A DNA stretch of 64,000 nt from Sporocytophaga sp. (lineage in GTDB: Bacteria > Bacteroidota > Bacteroidia > Cytophagales > Cytophagaceae): contig JANQAB010000004.1 in assembly GCA_024707265.1 (NCBI GenBank), positions 124,001 through 188,000 on the forward strand. The letters run 5' to 3'. The position numbers were made by a program, and so were the translations under genes. Positions 44,179-54,350 of this stretch are shown in pieces (position 1 is the stretch's first letter; each line of letters begins with the position of its first letter). The notes beneath the pieces are model-generated. The model saw only the letters and a program-made list of their open reading frames with translations, ran no database searches and was not told the DNA's origin.

Positions 44179-44210
44179 CCTAAATAGCAAAGCTTATTCC
44201 TTACTTACCT

Positions 44211-44246
44211 TGAAGCCCACCCTCCCCGGATGGGCTTTATTTTTAT
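44211..44246 (+). terminator. terminator after the cold-shock gene
   Basis: AAGCCCA (44213-44219) pairs with TGGGCTT (44231-44237) around an 11-base loop and is followed by TATTTTTATT. Confidence 0.8.
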
Positions 44247-44247
44247 T

Positions 44248-44520
44248 CCCCCCCTTTATACTCACACTCACACACACTCTCTCTATCCACTATTTCTCCC
44301 AAAGAGAAAACTTATCCTTTCTACCGGAAAACTTATTATTGATTTTAAACCCTGCTTTGCCATAATACAGTTTGGATATATTACAGTTATAGTGTCTTTT
44401 CAGAGTGCCGTATTTATTATTCTTTCCAGTTACATTCCTTTCTGTATTTTCTTTTACTGGCTTTTTATAGCCTGTTTTTTTCGGATGAACGGGTAGAGAT
44501 TTCATTTTTTTTTTTTTTTT
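44248..44520. repeat. low-complexity intergenic region (C7, CA/CT tracts, T16)
   Basis: Between the cold-shock terminator and the AsmA-like gene there is a C7 run (44248-44254), an irregular CACA/CTCT stretch (about 44261-44286) and a run of sixteen T (44505-44520). ORFs on both strands here (such as 44230-44496) are poor in protein-like composition and follow the low-complexity DNA, so I do not accept them. The T16 ends about 60 bases before the next start and may modulate transcription or slip easily. Confidence 0.7.
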
Positions 44521-44579
44521 ATCCCAGCGACAAATAAACAGTTTCTTCGGGTAAAGGTTAGTTCTGAATATAGATTATA

Positions 44580-44894
44580 ATGAGTGATCAGCTAAATAAC
44601 CAAGGAATATCAATGAAGCTTTTAAAAGCTTTGGGAATAACCTTGTCTGGCCTTGTCTTTATCTTGTTTTTGATTTATTTAATTGTTAATATTTTTATCA
44701 CTCCTATAGTAAAGAAAAAAATTATAGACTCTGTACATCAATCCTCCGGAGGGCTCTATCTGGTGGAGTTTGATAAGTTTAGTCTTATGCTGTTAGAAGG
44801 GAATGCCTATTTCGGTAATGTACACATCTTTCAGGATACCATGATTCTGAGGAAAATCAGACTTGAAAATCAAGGGGAAATCATTCTGATGTAG
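44580..44894 (+). CDS. AsmA-like membrane-anchored protein, N-terminal piece
   Basis: ATG 44580 (MSDQLNNQGISMKLLKALG) leads into one membrane helix (~18-42), then VKKKIIDSVHQSSGGLYLVEFDKFSLML, the opening typical of AsmA/DUF748-like proteins of Bacteroidota. The frame stops at 44894. The other frame reads NHSDVEVSAEKITVKNVKW straight on into the 598-residue ORF if the G4 run at 44874-44877 had five (or two) G. The two pieces are therefore one gene of about 715 residues. Confidence 0.72.
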   Translation: MSDQLNNQGISMKLLKALGITLSGLVFILFLIYLIVNIFITPIVKKKIIDSVHQSSGGLYLVEFDKFSLMLLEGNAYFGNVHIFQDTMILRKIRLENQGEIILM

Positions 44895-44935
44895 AGGTAA
44901 GCGCTGAAAAGATAACTGTCAAAAATGTAAAGTGG

Positions 44936-46732
44936 TTGACTTATATACTGGATCGAGCATTAAAGGTAGACGGAATAGAAATACAGGATCCTAAGTTTTC
45001 CTTTAAAGGAAATATCCCTGTAGATACAATTGAAGTAGCCCGTTATAGTTTTCTGGATGTTGTTCCTGGCATTGTTGCCAGTTTTGCAGGGTCTCTTAAT
45101 ATTGATGAGCTTAAAATTAACAGAGGAGCTCTGGCTGTTGATTTAAAAGGAAAAGGAGGAACTACTAAGCAGTTCGCGGATAGTATTTTTCTTGATATGT
45201 TCGATATTCGCATAGATACCGGAGTTTCCAGAAATGTTTTGTTTACCACAAAAGTAAAATTTAATATTGGTAACTATAAGCTTGTGAATAGTGACAGTTT
45301 ATTTGAAATTTCGGTAAAGCAATTTCTAGGCAGTTATGAAGATTCCTTGTTAGCTATGTATGGTGTTAAAGTTACTCCATTAAAAAAAATGGACAAAGAA
45401 AAGTACAAAGCGAAGGTAAAATATATAAAGGCTAACAAAGTAGATTTTCCACTCTTTTTCAAAGAAAATAAAATCGCTATCGGACAACTTTTTATCCAGG
45501 CTCCGGATATTGATTTTACCTCTAAAATTACTGGAAACAGGAGCTCTGGGAGCATAGCAGACATGCTGACAAAGTTTTTACCATATATAAGTAACAGTTT
45601 TAGAATAACAACATTAAGCTTAAAAAAAGGGAAGGTTAGCTTTAAGGTTTATACAGCAAAAGGCCTTGTGGAGCAGGGTGCAGAAGATATACTAATGCTG
45701 GCAAAAGATATTGCAATAAGCACGGAAACGATTAAAGCAAGCAATTATTGGGGAGAAATAAATTTTGGTGTTAAAAACTATATGACAAGAATGTTTCCTC
45801 AGCACCTTGAGCTGAAAGTGAAACATCTGAAAGCTTTTACAGGTGATGGGAAGGTTTATCTAAGTGGTTTTTCTCTTTCTCAAATGCATAAAAAAGCAGA
45901 AAATTCTATTACGTTTTATAATAATATTGAAAAGATAGAAGGAGAATCTGTGAACTTTCACAGGCTTATAGGAGGGACGGGTCTGGAAATGCAGTTGCTA
46001 AAGGCCTCAGGTATGCAGCTTAAAATTTACAATAATGAAAATATCAAAACCTCTAATTCAAAAAAAGGTAAAATGCCTAATGAACTACTTAAAGAGCTGG
46101 GCTTTTACCTGAATATACAGAAGTTTGATTTGATCAACAGTGATATCGTTTACGAAGTATTTGATGATAAAAATAATAGGCAAGGCCAGGTTACTTTTAA
46201 TGATATACATTTAAAAATAGAAAACCTTTCCAATCGGAATAGAGGAGATACTTCCGGCTCAGTATTTACCATTCAATCGAAAATCATGAATCAGGGAGTG
46301 ATGGATATCGAGATCAGATATCCGCTGTATAGAAAGTCTTTTGATTTCACGCTTAAGGGAGTACTAGCTCCAATTGATGTGAGAAAGTTTAACAACATTC
46401 TGCAATTCTCAAATATGAAGGTAAGGTCAGGAACCATATCGATACCATCGATTAACATGGAAGTTAAAAGCGGCAAAGTCAAAGGGGCATTTGCTTTAGT
46501 CTACCAGGATCTGAAGATTAATAAGATTAGCAGATCAGGAGACAAAAAGAAGTTTAAGTCAAAAATTGCAAATATAGTTATCAAGAATAATGAGAATACA
46601 ATGGTGCCCTTATCATATAAACGGCAGGATACAGATGAATTTATTACGTTTGTCTGGCGTGCTGTGAGTTCTGAAATAGAAAAGGAAATAGTAAAAGATA
46701 TATTTAAACCGTTTATCAGAAATGAAAAGTAA
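44936..46732 (+). CDS. AsmA-like protein, main part
   Basis: 598 residues from an internal TTG. The true N-terminus is the piece at 44580-44894. The text consists of alternating beta-strands with repeated 'V.I..L.I..G.L.V' patterns (SLNIDELKINRGALAVDLKG; FRITTLSLKKGKVSFKVY; FNDIHLKIENLSNRNRGD), as in AsmA/TamB/DUF748 proteins that form long lipid-carrying beta-grooves between the two membranes. The C-terminus DEFITFVWRAVSSEIEKEIV matches the end of DUF748-like relatives. A role in envelope lipid transport or outer-membrane integrity is an inference from the family. Confidence 0.75.
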   Translation: MTYILDRALKVDGIEIQDPKFSFKGNIPVDTIEVARYSFLDVVPGIVASFAGSLNIDELKINRGALAVDLKGKGGTTKQFADSIFLDMFDIRIDTGVSRNVLFTTKVKFNIGNYKLVNSDSLFEISVKQFLGSYEDSLLAMYGVKVTPLKKMDKEKYKAKVKYIKANKVDFPLFFKENKIAIGQLFIQAPDIDFTSKITGNRSSGSIADMLTKFLPYISNSFRITTLSLKKGKVSFKVYTAKGLVEQGAEDILMLAKDIAISTETIKASNYWGEINFGVKNYMTRMFPQHLELKVKHLKAFTGDGKVYLSGFSLSQMHKKAENSITFYNNIEKIEGESVNFHRLIGGTGLEMQLLKASGMQLKIYNNENIKTSNSKKGKMPNELLKELGFYLNIQKFDLINSDIVYEVFDDKNNRQGQVTFNDIHLKIENLSNRNRGDTSGSVFTIQSKIMNQGVMDIEIRYPLYRKSFDFTLKGVLAPIDVRKFNNILQFSNMKVRSGTISIPSINMEVKSGKVKGAFALVYQDLKINKISRSGDKKKFKSKIANIVIKNNENTMVPLSYKRQDTDEFITFVWRAVSSEIEKEIVKDIFKPFIRNEK

Positions 46733-46861
46733 TATCCTTTTTATCGGATTGAGTATAATTGAAAGCTTTGGGGCAATTAAGATAAGCAAAACAGAATGTA
46801 TACCATTTTCGGAAATGAAAAATTGAGTAGTTAAAAAAAACGATAACTTTACATATTGGTG

Positions 46862-48418
46862 ATGAAAATGTATAATAAAATACGTGTATTACTAAGGCAG
46901 TATTTTATTCCGGTCATATCTTTTCTGATCATTTATTTTTTAGTTTTATATTCTTATATCCAGGTTAAAGAAAAGACAAATCAGCAAAAAACAGAATATT
47001 TTGAAACGAGATCATACCTGGTAAAAACAGCAGTAAATAACAGAATTCTGGATTATATTCAAATCCTTAAAGGTGGCAAGGCATTCATTGAATCATCAGA
47101 TACAATTACCAGAAATGAATGGAAACGATATATTTCAAGTCTTGATGTAGATCAGAACTACCCTGGAATTCAGGGAATTGGTTATACGGTCTTCATAAAG
47201 CCAGATGAATTACAGAAGCATATTAACGAAATCCGCGCCAGTGGCTTTCCTTCATATACTGTCACTCCTCCCGGGAAGAGAGAAATCTATACATCCATTA
47301 TCTATCTTGAACCATTTACTGACAGGAATCTCAGAGCATTTGGTTATGATATGTACAGTGAACCTGTCAGGAAGAGAGCTATGGAAAGGGCTATGGAAAC
47401 CGGTCAGGCCACTCTTACAGGAAAACTCACTCTGGTTCAGGAAACCGGAGACGAAAAACAGCCAGGTTTCTTAATTTATGTTCCTGTTTATAACTCTAAA
47501 AATATAGCATCAAGTGATCTGCTTACAACAGAACAAAGAAGAAATGAGATCAGAGGATTTGTCTATAGCCCTTTCAGGTCGGGTGATTTATTTAATGCAT
47601 TGCTTCCTGCGAGGTTCAGTGATCTGAATATTGAAATTTATAATGGTGAAGAACTTACTAAAGATGCTTTACTTTTTTCTACAATAGAGAATGGAGCTAA
47701 GAAAAATAAAGGAGAAGAATTTAAGAAGTATGAAAGCATCCATGTTGGCGGAACAAACTGGATTATCTATATTTCTTCAAAACCTTTTTTCGGAGGACGA
47801 GAGTCAAATGATGCCCTGTTAATTCTTATCGGAGGATCTGTAATCAGTGTTCTGATATTTTTTATCATGCTCATAAGAACCGAAGCTAAAAGGGGGAACA
47901 GACTTAAGCAGACGATCACTGACACCGTCACTGCTGCGATATTTGTGATCAATAGAAAAGGCTTTGTTACCTTTATTAATCCGGCAGTAACAAGGATTAC
48001 CGGATATAAACCTGAAGATTTCAGAGACAAAACTTTTTACGATGTTATGCATCAAAGCCATAAAGGGCAATATAAAGAAATTGATCCTGGCCGGAACATT
48101 TATCAAATCATTCTCCAGGGTAATCATGTGCACGATCAGGAGGATACGCTGATAAGTAAGGATGGAAGATTATTCCCTGCGTTGTGTTCTGCTAATCCGA
48201 TCCTTGAAAATGGAGTTCCGCTCGGAACATTGGTAGAGGTTAAAGATATTACTGGTGAAAAAAAGCTAAAGAAACTATTGCAAAGAACCTGGAAACAAAA
48301 AACTTTCTTCTGGAAGCCATGCCGGATAAAGTGTGGACTGCAGATGGAAACGGAAGTTTTAATTTTTTCGGTCATAACTGGGAGGTTTATTCCGGTTATA
48401 CTATTGATGAATTTCTGA
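46862..48418 (+). CDS. CHASE-PAS sensor part of a hybrid-length histidine kinase (N-terminal piece)
   Basis: ATG 46862 (MKMYNKIRVLLRQYFIPV) leads to a first membrane helix (~15-35), a CHASE domain (QNYPGIQGIGYTVFIKPDE, PGKREIYTSIIYLEPFTDRN, RAFGYDMYSEPVRKRAMERA), a second helix (LLILIGGSVISVLIFFIMLI) and a PAS domain (TVTAAIFVINRKGFVTFINPA, ITGYKPEDF). The frame goes wrong at A7 48258-48264, just after DITGEKK. With eight (or five) A it continues AKETIAKNLETKNFLLEAMP into the kinase piece. The last ~45 residues of this ORF are therefore not native. It senses an extracytoplasmic signal, possibly a small molecule. The ligand is unknown. Confidence 0.78.
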   Translation: MKMYNKIRVLLRQYFIPVISFLIIYFLVLYSYIQVKEKTNQQKTEYFETRSYLVKTAVNNRILDYIQILKGGKAFIESSDTITRNEWKRYISSLDVDQNYPGIQGIGYTVFIKPDELQKHINEIRASGFPSYTVTPPGKREIYTSIIYLEPFTDRNLRAFGYDMYSEPVRKRAMERAMETGQATLTGKLTLVQETGDEKQPGFLIYVPVYNSKNIASSDLLTTEQRRNEIRGFVYSPFRSGDLFNALLPARFSDLNIEIYNGEELTKDALLFSTIENGAKKNKGEEFKKYESIHVGGTNWIIYISSKPFFGGRESNDALLILIGGSVISVLIFFIMLIRTEAKRGNRLKQTITDTVTAAIFVINRKGFVTFINPAVTRITGYKPEDFRDKTFYDVMHQSHKGQYKEIDPGRNIYQIILQGNHVHDQEDTLISKDGRLFPALCSANPILENGVPLGTLVEVKDITGEKKLKKLLQRTWKQKTFFWKPCRIKCGLQMETEVLIFSVITGRFIPVILLMNF

Positions 48419-49350
48419 AACACGGTTTAGATCTGATTACTTATTTCGAAGACAAAGTACAAGATGATAAAACCATTACACAATTGCTTCAGGAACATAA
48501 GCCTTTTCAAATAGAACATAGATTTAAAAAAATCGATGGGGAGTACAGATGGCATCTTACAAGAGGATTTCCTCAGACCAGTAAAAATGGCAAAGTGGAG
48601 ATGTGGGTAGGTACAAGCACTGACATACACGAGCAAAAATTACAGGTTGAAGAGTTAAAAAAAATCAATGTAGACCTTGATAACTTCATTTATACGGCAT
48701 CTCATGATCTTAAGGCTCCGATATCCAATATGGAAGGATTGGTTGAAGCATTAAAAGTCGCTGATGAGAATAAAGTTGAAAGAAATGAGCTGATTGATTT
48801 ATTGAATAAGTCTTTATTGAGGCTTGGAAGAACAATCAATGATCTTACTGAAATTGCAAAGATTCAGAAACAAAAGGATTGGAGCAATGAAGTAGTTGAA
48901 TTTTCAGAAGTTGTGAATGAAGTAACGCAGGATATGCAAAGGATTATCAATGATGCTAAAGCTAAGATAAATCTGGAGTTTAATGTTTCAGCTATCAAAT
49001 TCAGCAAAAAGAATCTTAGAAGTATTTTTTATAATTTAATTTCAAATGCTATCAAATACAGGAAAAACAATACGACTCCCGTTGTTGATGTCAGAACTTT
49101 TCAAGAAAATGATAAGATCGTAATTCTTGCCAAGGATAATGGATTAGGTATAAAACAGGAAAATAAAAAAAGAGTATTTGAAATGTTCAGAAGATTGCAT
49201 GCTCATGTAGAGGGCTCTGGAATGGGGCTGTATATTGTTAAAAGGATAGTTGAAAATGCAGGAGGGTCTATTGACATAGAAAGTAAAGCAGGAGAGGGGA
49301 CTACATTCAGAATTTATCTTCCGGCAGAAAATCTTTTAGTCAGAGAGTAA
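48319..49350 (+). CDS. PAS plus HisKA/HATPase kinase part (C-terminal piece)
   Basis: 343 residues from ATG 48319, but the true reading begins at about 48265. A PAS-like domain opens it (DKVWTADGNGSFNFFGHNWEVY, YRWHLTRGFPQ). The H-box FIYTASHDLKAPISN has His129 in this numbering, followed by an N box (YNLISNAIKYRKN), DNGLGIKQ and GSGMGLYIVKRIVENAGG. Joined with the CHASE-PAS piece it gives a ~830-residue membrane sensor kinase. No response regulator is encoded nearby, so it is an orphan kinase or signals to a regulator elsewhere. Confidence 0.82.
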   Translation: MPDKVWTADGNGSFNFFGHNWEVYSGYTIDEFLKHGLDLITYFEDKVQDDKTITQLLQEHKPFQIEHRFKKIDGEYRWHLTRGFPQTSKNGKVEMWVGTSTDIHEQKLQVEELKKINVDLDNFIYTASHDLKAPISNMEGLVEALKVADENKVERNELIDLLNKSLLRLGRTINDLTEIAKIQKQKDWSNEVVEFSEVVNEVTQDMQRIINDAKAKINLEFNVSAIKFSKKNLRSIFYNLISNAIKYRKNNTTPVVDVRTFQENDKIVILAKDNGLGIKQENKKRVFEMFRRLHAHVEGSGMGLYIVKRIVENAGGSIDIESKAGEGTTFRIYLPAENLLVRE

Positions 49351-49580
49351 ATAATAAAACAATTATAGTCCTTCTCTTTCAGGATATAGCTGTCAACTTA
49401 ACAGAATCTTTTTATATAGCTCTAAAACGTGGAGATTTAACTAGATGTCGCCCAAAAGCCTTCTTAAGGGCTTGTTGATGCAACACAACAGAGTTTCTTC
49501 AAGCCTCCGGAGGGGATGATGGATTGTCAGCATAGGGTGGAGCCCTTTGCAGGATTGAAGTCAGGCTTAATAAACATTAT

Positions 49581-49611
49581 AAAAATAAAAGCCCGGTTTT
49601 GAGTCCGGGCT
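49581..49611 (-). terminator. terminator of the metY gene
   Basis: AGCCCGG pairs with CCGGGCT (49590-49596 and 49605-49611) and, read leftward, is followed by TTTTATTTTT. It ends the minus-strand gene at 49619. Confidence 0.88.
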
Positions 49612-49618
49612 TCTGAAA

Positions 49619-50932
<1,314 letters not shown>

Positions 50933-51129
50933 TTAAAATTTTAATCTCTAGAAAATTAGTAGACTATTTGTTGTCTTTTGGCAAATATGGAATTTTATTT
51001 TTTTGAATACCACTATGCAATAATTTTACTTAAAAATTGTTTTCCGAAGCAACAGTGAGTAAACAAATATTTTAATCTTTATGGAATTTGTACTTATTTC
51101 GCTTCCGCACTAATTATAAATAATAATCC

Positions 51130-51951
51130 ATGGAAAAAGGGCCGATTGGGGTATTTGACTCTGGTTTTGGAGGTTTAACAGTTCTGAAAGAGTTTGAAAA
51201 ATTACTCCCTGAATACGATTACCTTTACTTGGGCGACAATGCAAGGGCTCCTTATGGAACCAGGTCATTTGATACGGTTTACCAATATACGCTTGAATGC
51301 GTAATGTATCTTTTTGATAAAGGCTGCCATCTGGTCATTTTGGCATGTAATACTGCTTCGGCTAAGGCTTTGAGAAGTATTCAGCAGCAGGATTTAAATG
51401 CGATAGATTCGGGGAAAAGGGTTCTGGGTGTAATAAGGCCAACGACTGAAATAATAGGCTCAGTTTCACAAACACGGCATGTTGGTATTCTGGGAACGAA
51501 GGGTACTATAGAATCAAATTCTTATCCTATTGAAATCCATAAGTTTTATCCTGAAATAAAAGTTTTCCAGGAAGCTTGTCCGATGTGGGTTCCGTTGGTG
51601 GAAAATAATGAATATGATAGTCCGGGTGCTGACTATTTTATTGAAAAGCATATCAGAAATATTTTATCAAAATCCTCAGAAATAGATACCCTGGTATTGG
51701 GGTGTACACACTATCCTTTGCTTACAGAGAAAATCCGGAATTACCTTCCTTCTGAAGTTAAATTGGTGTCCCAGGGAGAAATTGTTGCCAAAAGTCTTAA
51801 AGATTATCTCTTCAAGCATCCTGAAATGGAGGCGAAATGTTCTAAAGGCGGCACTTGTACTTTTTATACTACAGACTCTACATCCAGCTTCGATGCTGCT
51901 GCTTCAGTGTTTATGGATAAAAAAATAGAATCTATGCATATTACTTTGTAA
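51130..51951 (+). CDS. murI: glutamate racemase MurI
   Basis: 273 residues. It keeps IGVFDSGFGGLTVLKE, YLGDNARAPYGTRS, the first catalytic Cys in LACNTASAKAL (~75) and the second in LGCTHYPLL (~193). It makes D-glutamate for peptidoglycan precursors. It starts divergently from metY with a ~200-base gap. A small unknown gene follows 30 bases later. Confidence 0.93.
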   Translation: MEKGPIGVFDSGFGGLTVLKEFEKLLPEYDYLYLGDNARAPYGTRSFDTVYQYTLECVMYLFDKGCHLVILACNTASAKALRSIQQQDLNAIDSGKRVLGVIRPTTEIIGSVSQTRHVGILGTKGTIESNSYPIEIHKFYPEIKVFQEACPMWVPLVENNEYDSPGADYFIEKHIRNILSKSSEIDTLVLGCTHYPLLTEKIRNYLPSEVKLVSQGEIVAKSLKDYLFKHPEMEAKCSKGGTCTFYTTDSTSSFDAAASVFMDKKIESMHITL

Positions 51952-51981
51952 AGCAGGTATTTTCGGGAAGATTTATGGAAA

Positions 51982-52338
51982 GTGGAACGAAAGAAATTCA
52001 TTTTGGGTTTTGAACCTGGAAAATCTTCTCAAATGATAGACAAAAAGGCTTTTTTAAGTATGCTGGACTGGTTGAATCAACAATCGGTTATTTCGGAATA
52101 CAAACCTCAGTACTATAAAATTATAAAAGGCGATACAAACACCAGTGTTACTGAAATACTTGTTCACCTGAATCTTACAGATAAAGTGGAAGTAATCTCT
52201 TTCAGAGTGTCTCCTTCAGGATTTTGTTATAAGGTGAACAGTGAAACGGTGTGTCTTAAGGAGAATCACTACGTGGATTTTTTACTGGATCTTTATCTTC
52301 AGATGAGGACAAAGACCCAGGTAAGATTTCTCAACTAA
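51982..52338 (+). CDS. hypothetical protein
   Basis: 118 residues from GTG 51982. ATG 52033 (MIDKKAFLSMLDWLNQQS) is an equally good start and would give 101 residues. Mixed alpha/beta, no signal, no membrane helices, one Cys in FCYKV and one in ETVCLKE. I know no domain for it. It lies 30 bases after murI and may share its transcript. A convergent DUF3817 gene ends 12 bases away. Confidence 0.6.
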   Translation: MERKKFILGFEPGKSSQMIDKKAFLSMLDWLNQQSVISEYKPQYYKIIKGDTNTSVTEILVHLNLTDKVEVISFRVSPSGFCYKVNSETVCLKENHYVDFLLDLYLQMRTKTQVRFLN

Positions 52339-52349
52339 GAATCGAAGAC

Positions 52350-52664
52350 TTAAGCTCTGGCCTCTTCATTTTCTCTGAACAGCTTCATATCTGCATAGAA
52401 CGTACCGAATGGAACAAGAGAAGCAAGAAATGCAATGAAAGCTTTTTTGATCGTCCAGTTATATTGAATGGTTGATTGTATTACCAATAAAACATAAAGA
52501 ACAAAGAGTAATCCGTGGGCCATTCCAGTCATGCGAACAGGCTCCTGGATTCCTCCGATATATTTGATGGGCATGGCAATGAAAAGAAGTACCAGATAGG
52601 AGAGGCCTTCTATAAAGCCCACTATTCTTAGTCTGCCTAAAGTGCTTTTATATAGATCTTTCAT
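52350..52664 (-). CDS. DUF3817 membrane protein
   Basis: 104 residues with three membrane helices. LRIVGFIEGLSYLVLLFIAMPIKY opens it, then a His in the second helix (MTGMAHGLLFVLYVLLVIQS), and AFLASLVPFGTFYADMKLF closes it. This is the DUF3817 pattern of small inner-membrane proteins, related to the N-terminal part of YdzA. The function is unknown. It shares no tight coupling with the next minus-strand gene. Confidence 0.85.
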   Translation of the reverse strand: MKDLYKSTLGRLRIVGFIEGLSYLVLLFIAMPIKYIGGIQEPVRMTGMAHGLLFVLYVLLVIQSTIQYNWTIKKAFIAFLASLVPFGTFYADMKLFRENEEARA

Positions 52665-52723
52665 ATTTTTTTAACGAAAGATAAACACAAATATTGATAT
52701 TGCAATCACATATTAAAGCTGTT

Positions 52724-53464
52724 TTACTGACATTTAAACCCGGGTTTGATATCCAGTACTTTAGTAATGGTCAGATATTCTCTGTTTTCTCCTGATTCAG
52801 TAGGTTTCTTTTCTGTATAGCCTTCAATCGTAAAATATAACTCTTCTCCGGGATTGGTTTGCTGATGCAAATATACCTGTTCCGCATATTTGTATAAAAT
52901 CGAAGGTTCTACTATCATAGGTGTTTTTGCCTTGCATTTCCTGAATGTTGCAGCATCTGCAAAGTACCTGAAATAGCCACTTATCCTGACTGAAGGTTTC
53001 TTTACTTTAAACAATACATAAGAATATTGATCTTTAGGAAGTGTTGTTTTTTTACCACAATCAACTAATTGTTCTGTTGTGATTTTAAGATAGTTGTCTG
53101 CTTTTTTCTGGCCTTCCGGATAGGTCTGAATGAGTATGGCATTTTGTGAATCTTCATTTCCGATGGTGCTTTTCCAATAGCCTTTGGTCAGATAAATAGT
53201 AGTATCCCTATCCAGATAATTTTGTTTTAATTCAAAATCTCCTTCTTGTTTTCCCGGATCATGTGTGAGAATCAGTTCTTTCCTGATACCCGGGCAATCA
53301 GCACAGGGTACTATGCCAATATATGTTTCCTGCTCAGGTTCGGGGATTATTTCCTTTGCCTCAAAAATGACATCTTCTGGGGCCAATCCTTCAGAATTCG
53401 GTTTTTTTTCTACGTGGCATCCCAGTAAAATCCAAAGCAGTAATAACACGAAGTTTCCCTTCAT
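52724..53464 (-). CDS. NlpE-like copper-sensing-type lipoprotein
   Basis: 246 residues. MKGNFVLLLLWILLGC is a lipoprotein signal. The N-terminal domain has YIGIVPCADCPGIRKELIL, the CxxC motif of the NlpE N-terminal beta-barrel, and the following strands match (GDFELKQNYLDRDTTIYLTKGYW). In E. coli NlpE signals surface contact and copper stress to Cpx, but no such pathway is shown here. The C-terminal part (VRISGYFRYFADAATFRKCKAKTP, ~150-240) is an additional domain with a Cys pair. An outer-membrane lipoprotein is likely. Confidence 0.85.
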   Translation of the reverse strand: MKGNFVLLLLWILLGCHVEKKPNSEGLAPEDVIFEAKEIIPEPEQETYIGIVPCADCPGIRKELILTHDPGKQEGDFELKQNYLDRDTTIYLTKGYWKSTIGNEDSQNAILIQTYPEGQKKADNYLKITTEQLVDCGKKTTLPKDQYSYVLFKVKKPSVRISGYFRYFADAATFRKCKAKTPMIVEPSILYKYAEQVYLHQQTNPGEELYFTIEGYTEKKPTESGENREYLTITKVLDIKPGFKCQ

Positions 53465-53776
53465 AGTATAACTTTTTAGATTAACCTGAAAAAGAAGTCT
53501 TCGTTTTTTATTTCTCCTTATTTTTTGAATCTTTTTCTTTATTTTAAATAAATATTTATACCTCAGTATTTTGAGGGTAAGGTTTTGTAACCTTATCCCT
53601 AACCCTTCTCCTGAAAGAGAAGGAACAGTCCACGATAAAAATGAATTTGAAAAACTGATATGGCTAATAAACTCCAGAAGGCCAAGATCAGCTTAATAAA
53701 ATAAAGATTCTTTAGGCAGATCATGATTGGGGGACAGGCAAGATTTCTAGCAATAGAGCAAAATCATGAAGTCTGA

Positions 53777-53957
53777 GAAAGTTCTGACCTCGAAGAGGTC
53801 AAATGTTTATAGAATAGATAAGATTAGATAAATAACATACGACCCTGTAGTGGGCGCACCAAGGCAATGCTCAGCTTTCTATAAATATTCAATCCCTTCA
53901 GGATTGTGAGGTTGTCTGAATCAGGATTTGCAGGATTTTAGAATTAACAGGATATTG
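53777..53957. repeat. ~180-bp intergenic repeat, copy 1
   Basis: It begins GAAAGTTCTGACCTCGAAGA and ends CAGGATATTG. It contains three short hairpins: GACCTCGAAGAGGTC, CCCTGTAGTGGG and AATCCCTTCAGGATT. About 75 bases later a second copy follows with a handful of differences, including a 5-base deletion. Neither copy encodes a plausible protein. Such elements occur dispersed in Cytophagales genomes, but that cannot be tested here. Confidence 0.8.
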
Positions 53958-54031
53958 GATATATTCCAGCGTCTTGGACTTTCAAAACCACCGTAAACTT
54001 AATAAAGGAAAGTTTCTTTAAGTTGACCATA

Positions 54032-54207
54032 GAAAGTTCTGACCTTGAAGAGGTCAAATGTTTATAGACAAGATTAGATAAATAACATACGACCCTGTAG
54101 GGGGCGCACCAAGGCAATGCTCAGCTTTCTATAAATATTCAATCCCTTCAGGATTGTGAGGTTGTCTGAATTAAAATTTACAGAATTTTAGAATTTACAG
54201 GATATTG
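54032..54207. repeat. ~176-bp intergenic repeat, copy 2
   Basis: Direct copy of the element at 53777-53957, offset by 255 bases, with GACCTTGAAGAGGTC, CCCTGTAGGGGG and AATCCCTTCAGGATT hairpins. It ends ~145 bases before the eutB start. The whole gap 53465-54350 (885 bases) holds these copies plus further short hairpins near 53575-53620 (TAAGGTTTTGTAACCTTA and CTTCTCCTGAAAGAGAAGG), but no gene. Confidence 0.8.
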
Positions 54208-54350
54208 ATTATCTCGGTGCCATGGACTTCCCTGGCCACAACCAGGAGAGGGATTTAGGGTGAGGTTTTAATGGAATGTTAATAATGCTTTTGAAGGCGT
54301 CTTTGGGAAAAATTATTCTTTCAATTTTTAATAGTTGACCTATTTAATCT

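Noticed and set aside
44230..44496. 88-codon hydrophobic ORF after the cold-shock gene
   Set aside because: Its composition follows low-complexity C/T-rich DNA (PLYTHTHTHSLYP), its start lies inside the terminator loop and arm, and it has no family resemblance.
53777..54207. CRISPR array
   Set aside because: Only two copies of a 180-base unit with an unrelated spacer; repeat length and hairpins do not fit CRISPR.
54208..54350. B12 riboswitch before eutB
   Set aside because: No B12-box-like GCCACTG context or long paired structure is visible in the leader.
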